NCBI RefSeq assembly: GCF_014203535.1
Contig: NZ_JACHJI010000018.1
Coordinates: forward strand, 55,696 to 119,695
Origin: Streptomyces griseomycini
GTDB taxonomy: Bacteria > Actinomycetota > Actinomycetes > Streptomycetales > Streptomycetaceae
DNA: 64,000 bases
Direction: 5' to 3'
The notes under the pieces are model-generated. The model was not told where the DNA came from, did no database searches, and saw nothing but the letters and a program-made list of their open reading frames with translations. The number at the start of each line of letters is the position of its first letter. The stretch's first letter is position 1. This document shows, one piece after another, positions 53,433 to 62,877 of this stretch. A program made the position numbers and the translations under genes.

Positions 53433-54895
53433 CGACTGGAACCACGGGAACGGCCGACAAGGCACCCCTGTTCGGCCCGGAATCACAGTTCCGCGCCTTC
53501 TTCGACGACCCGCGCTGGGCGCTGGCCATGATCCGCGCCACCGTGCTGGAGGCCGCCCACCCGCAGATCGGCGCCGCCCTCGCCGACAACTCCACCTTCG
53601 TCGCCCACCCCTGGCGTCGGCTGCGCAACACCTTCCTCAGCATGCGGCGCATGTTCAATGCCGATCCAGCCGTACGTGAACGGGAGGCCGCCCGGCTCAA
53701 CAGGCTGCACGCCCGCATGAGCGGCTCCGACACCCGCGGCCGCTCCTACGACGCCATGGACCGCGCGGCCCGCGCCTGGGTGGTCGCCACCCTCTACGAG
53801 AGCGCCGTCACCATGTGCCGACTGAGCGGTCAGCCGCTCGACCAAGACACCATGGAGCGCATGTACGCCGAGTACCGCGCCTTCCTCGCCGCGCTCGACG
53901 GCGATGCCGGGGAACTCCCCGAGGACCTGAACGACTTCTGGCGGTACTTCGACCGGGTCGTCGAGGACGAGCTGGAGAACACCGAGGCGGCCCGCATCAT
54001 TCTCTACCGGCTCTTCGACCACTTGCCCGCCCCGGCACTGCTCGACAGCGCGCCGACGCTGTGGGCGGCCGGCCGGGCCGTCGTCGGTCCGCTCCTCGGC
54101 GCGATCACCGTCGCCTCGCTTCCCGAGCCCTACCGGCGCAGGGCCGGCCTGCCCGAGATGCCCGGCGCCCCGACCCTCATGCAGGGTGCCTACCTCGCCG
54201 CCGGGCTCACCCGTTTCCTGCCCGAGGGCTGGATCAATGCCGAAACCATCATCGAGACCCTCTCCCTCTCACCGGACAGCGATGACCCCCGCGCCCGGAC
54301 CGTGACCGCGCTGCGCGCCCGCATGAAGCGGGCATCGGCCCTGCTCCGCCTCCTCACACCACTGAACGGTGACACGGGCCCCGACCCGGTCCCGGCTAGC
54401 TCGGCGGCGGCAGAGGGCCAGCGCTCGGCGGAGGAGTTTTTCCGTCAGGTGCTGGACCAGACCGGCGACGGCCACCTCGACTGGCCTGACCTCGCCGCCA
54501 TGGCACGCGAACTGGCCACCCGCCTTGACCTGGACGAACCCGAGGAGACCCGGCTCTACGACGCCTTCGCCGCCTGGTGGCGCGAGCTCCAGGCCGCCCT
54601 CGACACGGACGGTGACGGCCGTGTCAGCGCCGACGAGTACGCCGCCGCCGTACCCTCCCTCGCCGGTCCCGCGCTCATCCGCGTCGCCGAGGTGCTCTTC
54701 GACGCCACCGACAAGGACGGCAGCGGGACCATCAACGCGGACGAACACCGGGCGCTCTTCCGCACCGCCTTCCACCGCGACCTCACCACCACAGACGGCA
54801 GCTACGGCCGCAGCGCCTTCGTGGGCGACTTCCTTTCCTTCATGTCCGGCCGCCGCAAGAACACCGCGTATGACCCCCTTCTCGCCGACGCCTGA
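53429..54895 (+). CDS. MpaB/Lcp-family (DUF2236) oxygenase with three C-terminal EF-hands
   Basis: 488 residues. The DUF2236 domain (about 15-300) includes TVLEAAHPQIGAALADNST with His44, HPWRRLRNTFLSMRRMFNAD and DAMDRAARAWVVATLYESAV; this haem-type oxygenase family includes rubber oxygenase Lcp and the prenyl-chain-cleaving MpaB. The last 150 residues contain three EF-hand loops: DQTGDGHLDWPD (343-354), DTDGDGRVSADE (392-403) and DKDGSGTINADE (428-439). Calcium regulation or structural calcium is likely. No signal peptide. Coupled to the cis-prenyltransferase, so a cis-polyprenyl product is a plausible substrate. Intact. Confidence 0.82.
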   Translation: MTTGTTGTADKAPLFGPESQFRAFFDDPRWALAMIRATVLEAAHPQIGAALADNSTFVAHPWRRLRNTFLSMRRMFNADPAVREREAARLNRLHARMSGSDTRGRSYDAMDRAARAWVVATLYESAVTMCRLSGQPLDQDTMERMYAEYRAFLAALDGDAGELPEDLNDFWRYFDRVVEDELENTEAARIILYRLFDHLPAPALLDSAPTLWAAGRAVVGPLLGAITVASLPEPYRRRAGLPEMPGAPTLMQGAYLAAGLTRFLPEGWINAETIIETLSLSPDSDDPRARTVTALRARMKRASALLRLLTPLNGDTGPDPVPASSAAAEGQRSAEEFFRQVLDQTGDGHLDWPDLAAMARELATRLDLDEPEETRLYDAFAAWWRELQAALDTDGDGRVSADEYAAAVPSLAGPALIRVAEVLFDATDKDGSGTINADEHRALFRTAFHRDLTTTDGSYGRSAFVGDFLSFMSGRRKNTAYDPLLADA

Positions 54896-55158
54896 CGAAC
54901 TCGTGCATGTTGGCGGCCACGGTTGCACGCTTCGTACCCACGTCCGGATTTGCGGCTCAGGTCGTGGCGAAATCTCCTCGAGCGGCAGGACCTCCTGGGC
55001 GCGCGCTTCTCATCCACGCACTCGTCGCTCTGGTGGCGTCGGCAGCTAGGAGCTGTCCGGCCGATCATTGATGGCGTGCTCTAGCCGCTACTTGAGGCGC
55101 CTGTGACGGCAGCCTGAAGCCGATTGCCAGGGGTCTACTGGTGCGCGACCATCCTCGG
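54896..55158. other. Intergenic region after the oxygenase gene
   Basis: About 260 bases with no gene. A sequence CTAGGAGCTGTCCGGCCGAT near 55047 resembles the ends of some IS5 elements and may be a scar. Confidence 0.3.
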
Positions 55159-55458
55159 ATGGATACAGATGAGGGCCGGAAGCTTGCGCGGGTTGTGCAG
55201 ACGTGTTCTGCCTATCCGTCGCAGTGGGATGCCTGGACGGCAGGCGGCCAGTACTTGTATCTCCGATACCGGCATGGCGAGGGCTGCGTCGAGTGGCATC
55301 CCGACCCTGACTTCGATGACAGTCTGGAGTCGTGGAACGAGGGCCGCTCGGGGCTCCTGATCGAATGGGACGACGGCACCGGTAGCGGTGTCATCAGTCT
55401 TGAGGACTTCCTCGCGGCAGCGGGCCTGGCGTTGGCGCCGGGCGCCTCGGTGCGCTGA
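55159..55458 (+). CDS. Hypothetical small protein
   Basis: 99 residues from ATG 55159 (GTG 55141 also possible). YLYLRYRHGEGCVEWHPDPD and LLIEWDDGTGSGVISLEDFL are soluble alpha/beta in character; no known family. Normal composition. Confidence 0.5.
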   Translation: MDTDEGRKLARVVQTCSAYPSQWDAWTAGGQYLYLRYRHGEGCVEWHPDPDFDDSLESWNEGRSGLLIEWDDGTGSGVISLEDFLAAAGLALAPGASVR

Positions 55459-55473
55459 CGTCGCGGCACGCGG

Positions 55474-56235
55474 TCAGGTGCGGAGCCAGATGACCAGGGC
55501 GGCCGCGGTGACGGTGCCGAGGAAGACGTACCCGCGCTTGTCGTAACGGGTCGCGACGGCACGGGAGTTCTTGAGCTTGTTGATGGCCCGCTCGACGGTG
55601 TTGCGCTTCTTGTACCGGTCCTCGTCGAAGCCTGGCGGCCGTCCGCCGCGCGCTCCTTTGCGTAGGCGGGCGGCCTGGCTGTCGGCCTTCTCCGGGATCA
55701 TGTGCCGGATGCCGCGGCACCGCAGATACTGACGGCAGGGACCGTTGCTGTAAGCCTTATCGGCCGCGACGCTGTCGGGCTTCTTGCGGGGTCTGCCCGA
55801 CCCGAGCCGGAGGACCCGGATCTTCTCCAGCACCGGAACGAACTGGGTGCAGTCGGCCCGCTGCCCCGGCGTGACGATCAGAGACATTGGGCGGCAGTGG
55901 CCGTCCGCGCTCAGGTGAATCCTGCTGGTGAAGCCGCCGCGTGAACGGCCCAGGCCCTCGCCTCCTGCGCCATCTCCACCAGCCGGCCGACGAGGCTCTG
56001 CCACGGTGTTTCGTCCTGGTGTTCCACCATCTCGTCCCCCTTTGGCGCGGCAAGGGTTGGCGGCGGATCGGTGCGGGCGCCCGCCGCGTGCTGGTGGGCG
56101 CGCACGATGGTGGAGTCCACCGAGATGTCCCAGTCGATCTCGCCGGCCGCGTCGGCCGCAGCCTGGACCTGTTGCAGCAGCCGTTCCCAGGTGCCGTCGG
56201 CCGACCAGAGCCGGTGGTGGCTACGTAGGTCAGAA
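55474..56235 (-). pseudogene. IS5-family transposase, 5'-truncated and frameshifted
   Basis: Pieces in order: DSTIVRAHQHAAGARTDPPP (first Asp) in one frame, GRSRGGFTSRIHLSADGHCR and VAADKAYSNGPCRQYLRCRG (second Asp) and VERAINKLKNSRAVATRYDK (Glu) in another. The N-terminal HTH half is missing beyond 56235. Closest relative in the window is the IS5 remnant at 50265. Confidence 0.65.
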
Positions 56236-56370
56236 CGAAGAGCACTTGTCGGTGGGCGCTGGGAACAGATGGCTGCTGCTGGGCCGTCGAATTTTGATGA
56301 GAATCAGCAACGGTCCTGGGCCACGGAATCGTGATGTCGTCAACGTGTCGACGTCCGTATCCTTCGGTGG

Positions 56371-56805
56371 GTGAGTCTGATCGAGGTGGGGCCAGGGCAA
56401 GCTGAGCTCGTCGTGCGGGGGCCGGGGGCGCTGGCGGCCTCTGTCCGGTTGTTCGACTGGTCGCGTGCGGATGAGTACGAGTCCGTCTTCGCGGTGGAGG
56501 CCGTTGCTGATGGTGTGCGTGCACGGCTCGAGAATGTGACCCTCACCGTCTGGGATGACATGAGCGAGTTCTTCGACGGCCTCGCGCGCGACTTTCGTGG
56601 CTGGGAGGGGGAGCGGGTTTGGATCAACAATCATCTGGTCGTGACGGCGGCCTTCGGCTCGGGTGGTCATGTGTATCTGGACTGGACGCTTCGGTCCGGC
56701 TTCTTTCCCGGTGACTGGAAGTGCACGGTGACGACCGTGATCGAAGCCGGTGAAGGGATGACAGCTGTAGCTGCGGACCTGCGGGAATTTCTGCGCCAGG
56801 GGTAA
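56371..56805 (+). CDS. DUF6228 family protein
   Basis: 144 residues from GTG 56371. VTLTVWDDMSEFFDGLARDF, RGWEGERVWINNHLVVTAAF and GSGGHVYLDWTLRSGFFPGD match the short, conserved Streptomyces family of unknown function whose structure is predicted all-beta. Intact. Confidence 0.6.
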   Translation: MSLIEVGPGQAELVVRGPGALAASVRLFDWSRADEYESVFAVEAVADGVRARLENVTLTVWDDMSEFFDGLARDFRGWEGERVWINNHLVVTAAFGSGGHVYLDWTLRSGFFPGDWKCTVTTVIEAGEGMTAVAADLREFLRQG

Positions 56806-56843
56806 GTCGCCCACGTCGCCCGGCAGGCACTCCCGCGTCCGGT

Positions 56844-57023
56844 TCAGCCGACGGCCTGCTGCTCAGCGCGGGCGCGGGTGGTGGCGAGACGGTAGGAGTC
56901 GGTGCCAGTCTCGATGATGTTGCCGCCGAAGGTGAGGCGGTCGACGATGGCCGCGCAGAGGCGGGGGTCGGTGAAGGTCTTGGTCCAACCGCTGAAGGAC
57001 TCGTTGGAGGCGATGGCGACGCT
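56844..57023 (-). pseudogene. IS21-family IstB ATPase C-terminal remnant
   Basis: On the minus strand ASNESFSGWTKTFTDPRLCA and AAIVDRLTFGGNIIETGTDS then YRLATTRARAEQQAVG are the end of IstB-like helper ATPases. Everything upstream is replaced by the IS3 element inserted at 57023. Inactive. Confidence 0.7.
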
Positions 57024-57075
57024 GTGAAGCGCTCCGGGCCTGTTGGAGGCTCGATTCCCTGAGAGGATCGAGTTC

Positions 57076-57402
57076 ATGGCCCGTCCTTCCCCTTACCCTG
57101 CCGAGCTTCGTGAGCGTGCGGTGCGCATGGTCGCGGAGATCCGTCCCAACTATCCGACGGAGTGGGCCGCGATGAAGGCGGTCGCCGCGAAGCTGGGTAT
57201 CGGTGCCGCCGAGACGGTGCGGACTTGGGTCCGCAAGGCCCAGGTCGACGCCGGCCACCGCCCCGGTGTGACCTCGGAGGAGGCAGCGGAGATCAAGCGA
57301 CTGAAGGCCGAGAACGCCGAACTACGGAGGGCGAACGAAATCCTCAGGGCGGCTTCAGCTTTCTTCGCGGCCGAGCTCGACCGGCCGTCGAAGCGCTCGT
57401 AG
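57076..57402 (+). CDS. IS3-family transposase OrfA
   Basis: 108 residues from ATG 57076. Contains the HTH (YPAELRERAVRMVAEIRPNY and AVAAKLGIGAAETVRTWVRK) and the leucine-zipper-like AEIKRLKAENAELRRANEIL. It binds the IS ends and, by -1 frameshifting near 57380, is extended into OrfB. Confidence 0.82.
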   Translation: MARPSPYPAELRERAVRMVAEIRPNYPTEWAAMKAVAAKLGIGAAETVRTWVRKAQVDAGHRPGVTSEEAAEIKRLKAENAELRRANEILRAASAFFAAELDRPSKRS

Positions 57403-58320
57403 CGTTCATCGACGAGCACCGGCAGGTGTTCGGGGTCGAGCCGATCTGCAGAGTCCTCACCAGTCACGGACTGAAGATCGCCACGAGCACCTACTACGCC
57501 GCCAGGAAGCGGACGCCCAGTGCGCGGTCGGTGCGGGATGCGGAGCTGAAAACGCAGATCAGCCGCGTCCACGCCGACAACTTCAGCGTCTACGGGGTGC
57601 GGAAGGTCTGGAGACAGCTGCACCGCGAAGGCATACCAGTGGCCCGTTGCACCGTCACCCGGCTGATGCGCGACCTCGGCCTCCAGGGCGTCCGACGCGG
57701 CCGCGGTACCCGCACCACCATCCGCGACGACGGCCACGATCGGGCCGGTGACCTGCTGCAACGCGACTTCACCGCCTCATATCCGAACGAGCGGTGGGTC
57801 GCCGACTTCACCTACGTGGCCACCTGGTCCGGGATCGTCTACGTCGCCTTCGTCGTCGACGTGTTCTCCCGGGCGATCGTCGGCTGGTCCGCGGCCACCA
57901 GCAAGCGGGCCAAGCTCGTCCTAGACGCTCTCGATATGGCGTTATGGCGCCGCGACCGAGCCGGAAACCCGGTCGGACCTGGGCTGATACATCATTCCGA
58001 TGCGGGCAGTCAGGTACACGTCGTTCGCCTTCACCGCCCACCTCCTCGAGGCCGGCATCGACGCCTCGATCGGCACCGTCGGCGACGCCCTGGACAACGC
58101 CCTCATGGAGTCCCAGCTCGGCCTTTACAAGACCGAGCTGATCAAGCCCCGCAAGCCGTGGCACGGCCTGCCCGACGTCGAGCTCGCGACCGCGGAATGG
58201 GTCGACTGGTTCAACAACCAGCGTCTGCATACTGCGATCGGGACCATCCCACCCCACGAACACGAGACCAACTACTACGCTCGACACCAGCCCCAACCGG
58301 CGGCTGGAGCCAACGCATAG
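57380..58320 (+). pseudogene. IS3-family transposase OrfB, single-base insertion
   Basis: IDEHRQVFGVEPICRVLTSH, YGVRKVWRQLHREGIPVARC and the DDE residues WVADFTYVATW, IHHSDAGSQ and ALMESQLGLYK. Expected after SDAGSQ is YTSFAF; the sequence has an extra G at about 58013, so the last 100 codons (TAHLLEAGIDASIGTVGDAL, VDWFNNQRLHTAIG) lie in another frame, ending at 58320. Confidence 0.7.
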
Positions 58321-58390
58321 AGCCTCCACCGATCCCGGAGCGCTTCACTGGGCTTGAGTCTCCCGTGGGGGGAGGCACGAAGGTGCAGGC

Positions 58391-59344
58391 ATGGACGGCG
58401 ACACGCTCTTCACGATCGGGGCCCTGGCCCGGCGGACCGGGCTGACGGTCAAGACCATTCGGTTCTACTCCGACACCGGAATCGTGCCGCCGACGGACCG
58501 CAGCCCGGCTGGCTACCGTCTCTATGACATCGGCGCACTGGCGCGTCTGGATCTGGTACGCACCCTGCGTGACCTGGGGCTCGACCTTGCTGTCATCCGG
58601 CAGGTGCTGGACCGGGAGGTCTCGGTGCCCGAGGTCGCGGCCGCACACGCCGACGCCCTGGAGGCGCAGATCCGCACTCTGCGACTGCGGCGCGCGGTAC
58701 TGCGAGCGGTGGCCAAAAGGGGCTCCACCCCCGAGGAAATGGACCTCATGCACAAGCTTGCCAAGCTCTCCGACGACGAACGCCGACGTTTCATCAATGA
58801 CTTCATCGACGACACCTTCGGCGGGTTCGACGCCAACGCCGACTTCGTGGACATGATGCGCTCGGCCATGCCTGAGCTGCCGGACGACCCCGAACCCAAT
58901 CAGGTCGATGCCTGGGTGGAACTCGCCGAGCTCACCCAGGACCCCGACTTCCGTGCCGCCGTCCGCCGCATGGCGGAGTACCAGGCAGCCGAGCGCGCTC
59001 AAGGCGACGTCACCGGCTTGCATCACGACCTCACCGAGACCGTCCGCGACACCGTCGGCCGCGCGCTCGATGTCGGCATCGCTCCAGCCTCGGCCGAGGC
59101 CACACCCATCCTCGACGCTCTTACCGCCCGTTACGCCCAAACCTTCAGCCGCGCCGACGACGCCGACTTGCGCCACTGGCTGCTGACACGCCTGGAGATC
59201 GCTGGCGACCCCCGCGCGGAACGCTACTGGCACCTGCTGGCCGTCATCAACGGATGGCCCGTCCCGCCCAGCCTGGCACCGGTGTTCACGTGGTTCACAG
59301 AAGCCCTGCGCACTCACACCCCGCAGCAGTCCCGCGTGCAGTAG
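58391..59344 (+). CDS. MerR-family regulator with a long effector domain
   Basis: 317 residues. MerR HTH (IGALARRTGLTVKTIRFYSD, then GYRLYDIGALARLDLVRTLR), dimer helix, and about 200 helical residues at the C-terminus (RFINDFIDDTFGGFDANADF) that resemble the MerR-associated small-molecule domain of TipA/BltR-like proteins, without known ligand. A long dyad CTCCCGTGGGGGGAG upstream at about 58361 is a possible operator. Intact. Confidence 0.8.
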   Translation: MDGDTLFTIGALARRTGLTVKTIRFYSDTGIVPPTDRSPAGYRLYDIGALARLDLVRTLRDLGLDLAVIRQVLDREVSVPEVAAAHADALEAQIRTLRLRRAVLRAVAKRGSTPEEMDLMHKLAKLSDDERRRFINDFIDDTFGGFDANADFVDMMRSAMPELPDDPEPNQVDAWVELAELTQDPDFRAAVRRMAEYQAAERAQGDVTGLHHDLTETVRDTVGRALDVGIAPASAEATPILDALTARYAQTFSRADDADLRHWLLTRLEIAGDPRAERYWHLLAVINGWPVPPSLAPVFTWFTEALRTHTPQQSRVQ

Positions 59345-59398
59345 TCCCACGCCTGACGGGGGTCTGTGTAGCGAACGGTGGAACTCGGTCGGATTTGT

Positions 59399-59620
59399 TC
59401 AGCGGCGACGGCCGACCGCCTTCGCTGCGCCGTGGGCCCAGCCCGCAACGACTGCGCCGATCACAATGGCGAGAACGTAGACGGTGATGCCGGCTGCGAA
59501 TCCGCCTGGCAGCCAGCCGAGCAGGCCGGCGTTGTCGTGATCGATGAGCTGGCGAATTGCTCCCTGCGCCCCAAGGGCGAGAAGAACCACACCGAGGCCC
59601 TCAAGGATGTCGTACTTCAT
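59399..59620 (-). CDS. Small membrane protein
   Basis: 73 residues from ATG 59620 (GGAAGG 6 bases upstream). Two helices: ILEGLGVVLLALGAQGAI and FAAGITVYVLAIVIGAVVAG, with a basic C-terminus AAKAVGRRR. Divergent from the TetR gene at 59793 and a likely target of it. Confidence 0.6.
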   Translation of the reverse strand: MKYDILEGLGVVLLALGAQGAIRQLIDHDNAGLLGWLPGGFAAGITVYVLAIVIGAVVAGWAHGAAKAVGRRR

Positions 59621-59714
59621 GTGATGCCTTCCAGATCTCCAGAACGTCGCCATCGCGCAGCAGCACTCCACCGGGGGCGCCCTCCACACCGCCATGGCCG
59701 TCGGTGGGACGGTT

Positions 59715-59732
59715 ACAGTGCACTTGCACTGT
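59715..59732. promoter_or_regulatory. TetR-type operator
   Basis: ACAGTGCACTTGCACTGT: 8-base arms with a 2-base spacer, between the membrane gene and the TetR gene. Confidence 0.6.
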
Positions 59733-59792
59733 AATAAGGCGGAACCTCGTTTGCAATGCAGATGCATGGTAAACGGCCAGGGAGGAGGCGCA

Positions 59793-60410
59793 ATGCCGAA
59801 GATCGTGAACCATGAGGAGCGCAGGAGGCGCCTGGTCGACGCCGTCTGGTCGCTGGCCGTCCGGGGCGGCATTGAGCAGGTGACGCTGCGCAAGGTGGCC
59901 GACGAAGCAGGCGTCTCCATGGGGCAGGTGCAGCACTACTACTCCTCGATGCAGGCCCTGATTCGCGATGCGCTCGACCGAGCGGTGCGAGCCGTGAACG
60001 CCAACATCGAGAACGAGGTCAGGGCAGCCGGCGTAACCAGCCCGGAAGCCGTGCTCCGTACATGCCTCCATGCCCTGATCAACGCTGACCAGGAGAGCAT
60101 GCGGCTCATGCGGTTCTCCCTGGCAGCAGCGGGGCGGGCCGTATCCGACCCGACGATGGCCCGGGTCCTGGCTCCGGGCGACGACGAACTGCTCTCCTTC
60201 ACCGCCGGGCTCATCGCTGCGGCCCGGCAGGCGCGAGGCAGCGAACCTCGCGGCGAAGAGCGCGTCGACGCCGACATCTGCTGGTCACTCGCTACGAGTC
60301 TCGGAGTGGACGTCGCCCTTGGGTATCGCTCACCGGATGCCGCCAGACGCGTGCTCGGCTATCACATCGATCAGATCCTGGGATCGGACCAGCGCGAGGC
60401 AACGGCCTGA
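59793..60410 (+). CDS. TetR-family regulator
   Basis: 205 residues from ATG 59793, preceded by GGAGGAGGCG. HTH: LRKVADEAGVSMGQVQHYYS then SMQALIRDALDRA. The ligand domain keeps the length and pattern (DICWSLATSLGVDVALGYRS) of the MAE_28990-like/TetR_C_6 proteins. Intact. The palindrome upstream suggests autoregulation and control of the small membrane protein. Confidence 0.82.
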   Translation: MPKIVNHEERRRRLVDAVWSLAVRGGIEQVTLRKVADEAGVSMGQVQHYYSSMQALIRDALDRAVRAVNANIENEVRAAGVTSPEAVLRTCLHALINADQESMRLMRFSLAAAGRAVSDPTMARVLAPGDDELLSFTAGLIAAARQARGSEPRGEERVDADICWSLATSLGVDVALGYRSPDAARRVLGYHIDQILGSDQREATA

Positions 60411-60542
60411 GGCAGCAGACGTACTCGTCCGTCGACCACTGAGCAGTGTGCATCGTGAAGTTGCAGGTCACGGGCCTGGCGTGAGTCGTCTTCGGGATTC
60501 TCGGGCTGGTCGTGGGCGGATTCCTCTCGGGAAGATCATCGG

Positions 60543-61426
60543 TCAGCGGGCGATTTCGCGGTTGGTCAGCACCAGCAGGGCCCTGACCAGGGCGGTCGCC
60601 GACTTCGGGTCGGTGCGGAGCTTGGTGAGGACGCGCCAGTTCTTCAGGTGGGCGAAGCCGTGCTCAACCGGGGCGCGGACTGAGGCCAGCACGGTGTTCG
60701 ACAGTTTCTGGCCGGGGCCAGGGGCCGGCTGCGGGCCGTCTTGTAGCCGGTGATCACGGCCGGGTCGGCGTCCGGGTCGTCGTTGTCGTCGAGGCCGATG
60801 AAGCCCAGGTCGGCGATGACGCCGAGGCCGGTCGCGCGCAGATGGGCGGTGAGGTGGTTGTGCCGGCAGGCGGTGATCTCCGAGGTGCGTCCGGGCCGGG
60901 CCGCGGAGACCCGGAGCAGCCGGCCACGATCGTCGGTGAGTGCGATCAGGGGAAGTCCGTGGCATGTGCTCTTACCGGAGTAGTTCTTCCGGTTCGCGTC
61001 TCCGGTGCGGCGTCGGGTGCGTATCAGTGAGCCGTCCAGCAGTACGATGCCGCCGCCCGTTCGGGTGATCTTCTTGAGCGCGCGGTCCAGGCGCGGGGCG
61101 CGGGCGGCCAGCAGGCCGACGACCTCGTGCACCCACCGGCTCACGGTGGTGCGGTGGATGCCGTTGCCGCCGGCCAGGTCTCCGGGCCGCTGGTCACAGC
61201 GCAGCACCGCCAGCACGATCCCGGTGATCTTCCCGGCGGGCAGCGCCCGCCACGGCGAGCGGATCTTCGTGCAGTGGCCGCGGATCAGATCGGTGGGATA
61301 GTTCAAGGTGGCGCTCGACAGCGGCAGGCGGGCGGTGTAAACAAGGCCGCCAGGGCCCTCGACGGTTTCGTTGTTTCTCTTCACACCAAACTCAACTGCC
61401 GCCGGAAGCCCGCGGGTTACGCCCAC
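60543..61426 (-). pseudogene. IS5-family transposase (DDE_Tnp_4 type), frameshifted
   Basis: Main frame: ALPAGKITGIVLAVLRCDQR, HTH-like HRTTVSRWVHEVVGLLAARA, VLLDGSLIRTRRRTGDANRK (first Asp), VIADLGFIGLDDNDDPDADP (second Asp). The end (VEHGFAHLKNWRVLTKLRTD, with the Glu) lies in another frame from about 60720. One indel. It is next to the accessory remnant. Confidence 0.7.
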
Positions 61427-61444
61427 CCGCTCTGAGCCCAGCGA

Positions 61445-61901
61445 CTACGGGCGTACGGTGAACCTGCCGTCACCCCGCTGATGCAGCCAGCCGCGACCGG
61501 CCAGCTTGGTCAACTTCCCGCGCAGCGGCTCCAGCTTGCCCCGCACTCCGGTGTCCAGACCCAACGCCTCACCGACGGCCCGGGTGGCGACCGGCCCGCC
61601 GGCCTGCCGCACGGCGGCCAGGATGCGCTGGTAGTCCGCCGGCAGCGCGGACTCGGCCACCCCTGACACCCGGTCCGGGACCAGCCGCACCGGCCCGACC
61701 CGCCACCTGCACCACCGGCGACCCGCCCGTTGCCCGCTCATCAGCGAGCTGCTCGCTCATCCGCTGCCACACCCGCACCGCCACGGCCGGCTCGTCCCGC
61801 TCAGCCCGCACCTCGGACAGCTGCTTGACCAGCTGCTCTTCGAGTTCATCCAGCTCCGCGCGGCGCGCGGTGATCCGCTCATGCACCTCGGGGTCCACCA
61901 T
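61445..61901 (-). pseudogene. IS-associated coiled-coil/winged-helix protein (copy 3), frameshifted
   Basis: From ATG 61901: MVDPEVHERITARRAELDEL and EEQLVKQLSEVRAERDEPAV form the coiled coil. The C-terminal winged-helix part (YQRILAAVRQAGGPVATRAV, LTKLAGRGWLHQRGDGRFTV) is in another frame after about 61700. Layout matches the intact copy at 14067. Confidence 0.6.
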
Positions 61902-61985
61902 GCGCCGCAGCGTACGAGTGCAACCCGAGACGGCGGACGAGAAACCGCAAAACCCGCACCTACCGGACGATCTACGCCCCAAACT
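61856..61985. repeat. Direct repeat flanking the acetyltransferase gene, copy 1
   Basis: From GGCGCGCGGTGATCCGCTCA to about GTCTTACC. The other copy is at 63004-63128 in the same orientation, with about ten differences. Each contains the first codons (MVDPEVHERITARRAE) of the accessory gene. Confidence 0.7.
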
Positions 61986-62010
61986 GTCGTCTTACCGAGC
62001 AGCCCCGGCG

Positions 62011-62877
62011 TCAGGCCGTCCGGATCCGGTCCCGCACCTCCGGCCGCACCTCGAACCCGGCCGCCTTGTACGTGGCGACGCCGCCGACGTTGGAACTCGG
62101 CGTGCATACACGTACGCTCGACGAGCCCATCTCCCGCAGCGCGGCCGCCCCGGCCACGGTGATCGCCCGGCCATAGCCGCGCCCACGGTGGTCCTCGTGG
62201 ACGCCCATCGGCTCGACCAGCCCCGGCTTCCCCGGGCCGGCCGACCACACCGTCACCACCGCCGCCACGCTGCCCTGGTCGTCATAGGCGCCCAGGCAGC
62301 GGGCGTCGGCGTAGAACGGCCCCGCCGACATCGCGTGCCAGTACTCGCGCGTAGGCCTCGAGGTGTTGAACGCCGACCGCAGGACGTCGGCGAAGTCCTG
62401 CGCGTGCTCCGGGCCGATCGACTTGATCCGCACGCCGGGGCCCTCCACCGGCTCGGTGAGGTCGCGGAAGAGCGGCGTCCACGGCTCGTCGACGCCCCAC
62501 CCCTCCTCGCTCAGCAGGTCGTGGAGCAGCAGGCCCAGCGGCGCCTCGACGGACACCGCTCCTTCCGGCAGTACGCCGCGCTCAGGCAGCGAGAAGTCCT
62601 CGACGAGCCGCCGCGCCAAGTCCTCATCCTGGAAAGCGTCCGGAGCGGCCGTCATCCGCACCAGCGTCGGCGAGTCCAGCATCCCGACCGCGAGAATCCG
62701 CCCGTCCCGACTCCAGGTCCGGATCACCGCGGCCGTCTCGGCCGTTCCGAACCGGTAGTTCCAGCCGATGTCCCCGGGATGCAACTGCATCGGCGCTTCG
62801 TCGTGCTGCCACACCCGCAGCGCGGCCATGGCCTTGCGTACCCCGTCGACAGTCGGCGTACCCAGCACAATCGTCAT
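62011..62877 (-). CDS. GNAT-family acetyltransferase
   Basis: 288 residues from ATG 62877. The acetyl-CoA motif A is GLVEPMGVHEDHRGRGYGRA (R/QxxGxG/A pattern) at about residue 235, followed by MGSSSVRVCTPSSNVGGVAT. The N-terminal 150 residues form another GNAT-like half (VWQHDEAPMQLHPGDIGWNY). Substrate unknown; such double-domain GNATs may acetylate small molecules, and a resistance role is possible. Intact, flanked by direct repeats. Confidence 0.75.
   Translation of the reverse strand: MTIVLGTPTVDGVRKAMAALRVWQHDEAPMQLHPGDIGWNYRFGTAETAAVIRTWSRDGRILAVGMLDSPTLVRMTAAPDAFQDEDLARRLVEDFSLPERGVLPEGAVSVEAPLGLLLHDLLSEEGWGVDEPWTPLFRDLTEPVEGPGVRIKSIGPEHAQDFADVLRSAFNTSRPTREYWHAMSAGPFYADARCLGAYDDQGSVAAVVTVWSAGPGKPGLVEPMGVHEDHRGRGYGRAITVAGAAALREMGSSSVRVCTPSSNVGGVATYKAAGFEVRPEVRDRIRTA

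Larger units (their letters stand above)
57024..58348. mobile_element. IS3-family element with 29-bp inverted repeats
   Basis: Ends GTGAAGCGCTCCGGG...GGAGGCTC (left) and the reversed right end GTGAAGCGCTCCGGG...GGAGGCTC differ only in the central six bases. CTG occurs on the outer side of both TGAAGCGC ends, consistent with a 3-bp target duplication. It carries orfA and orfB. Confidence 0.75.
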
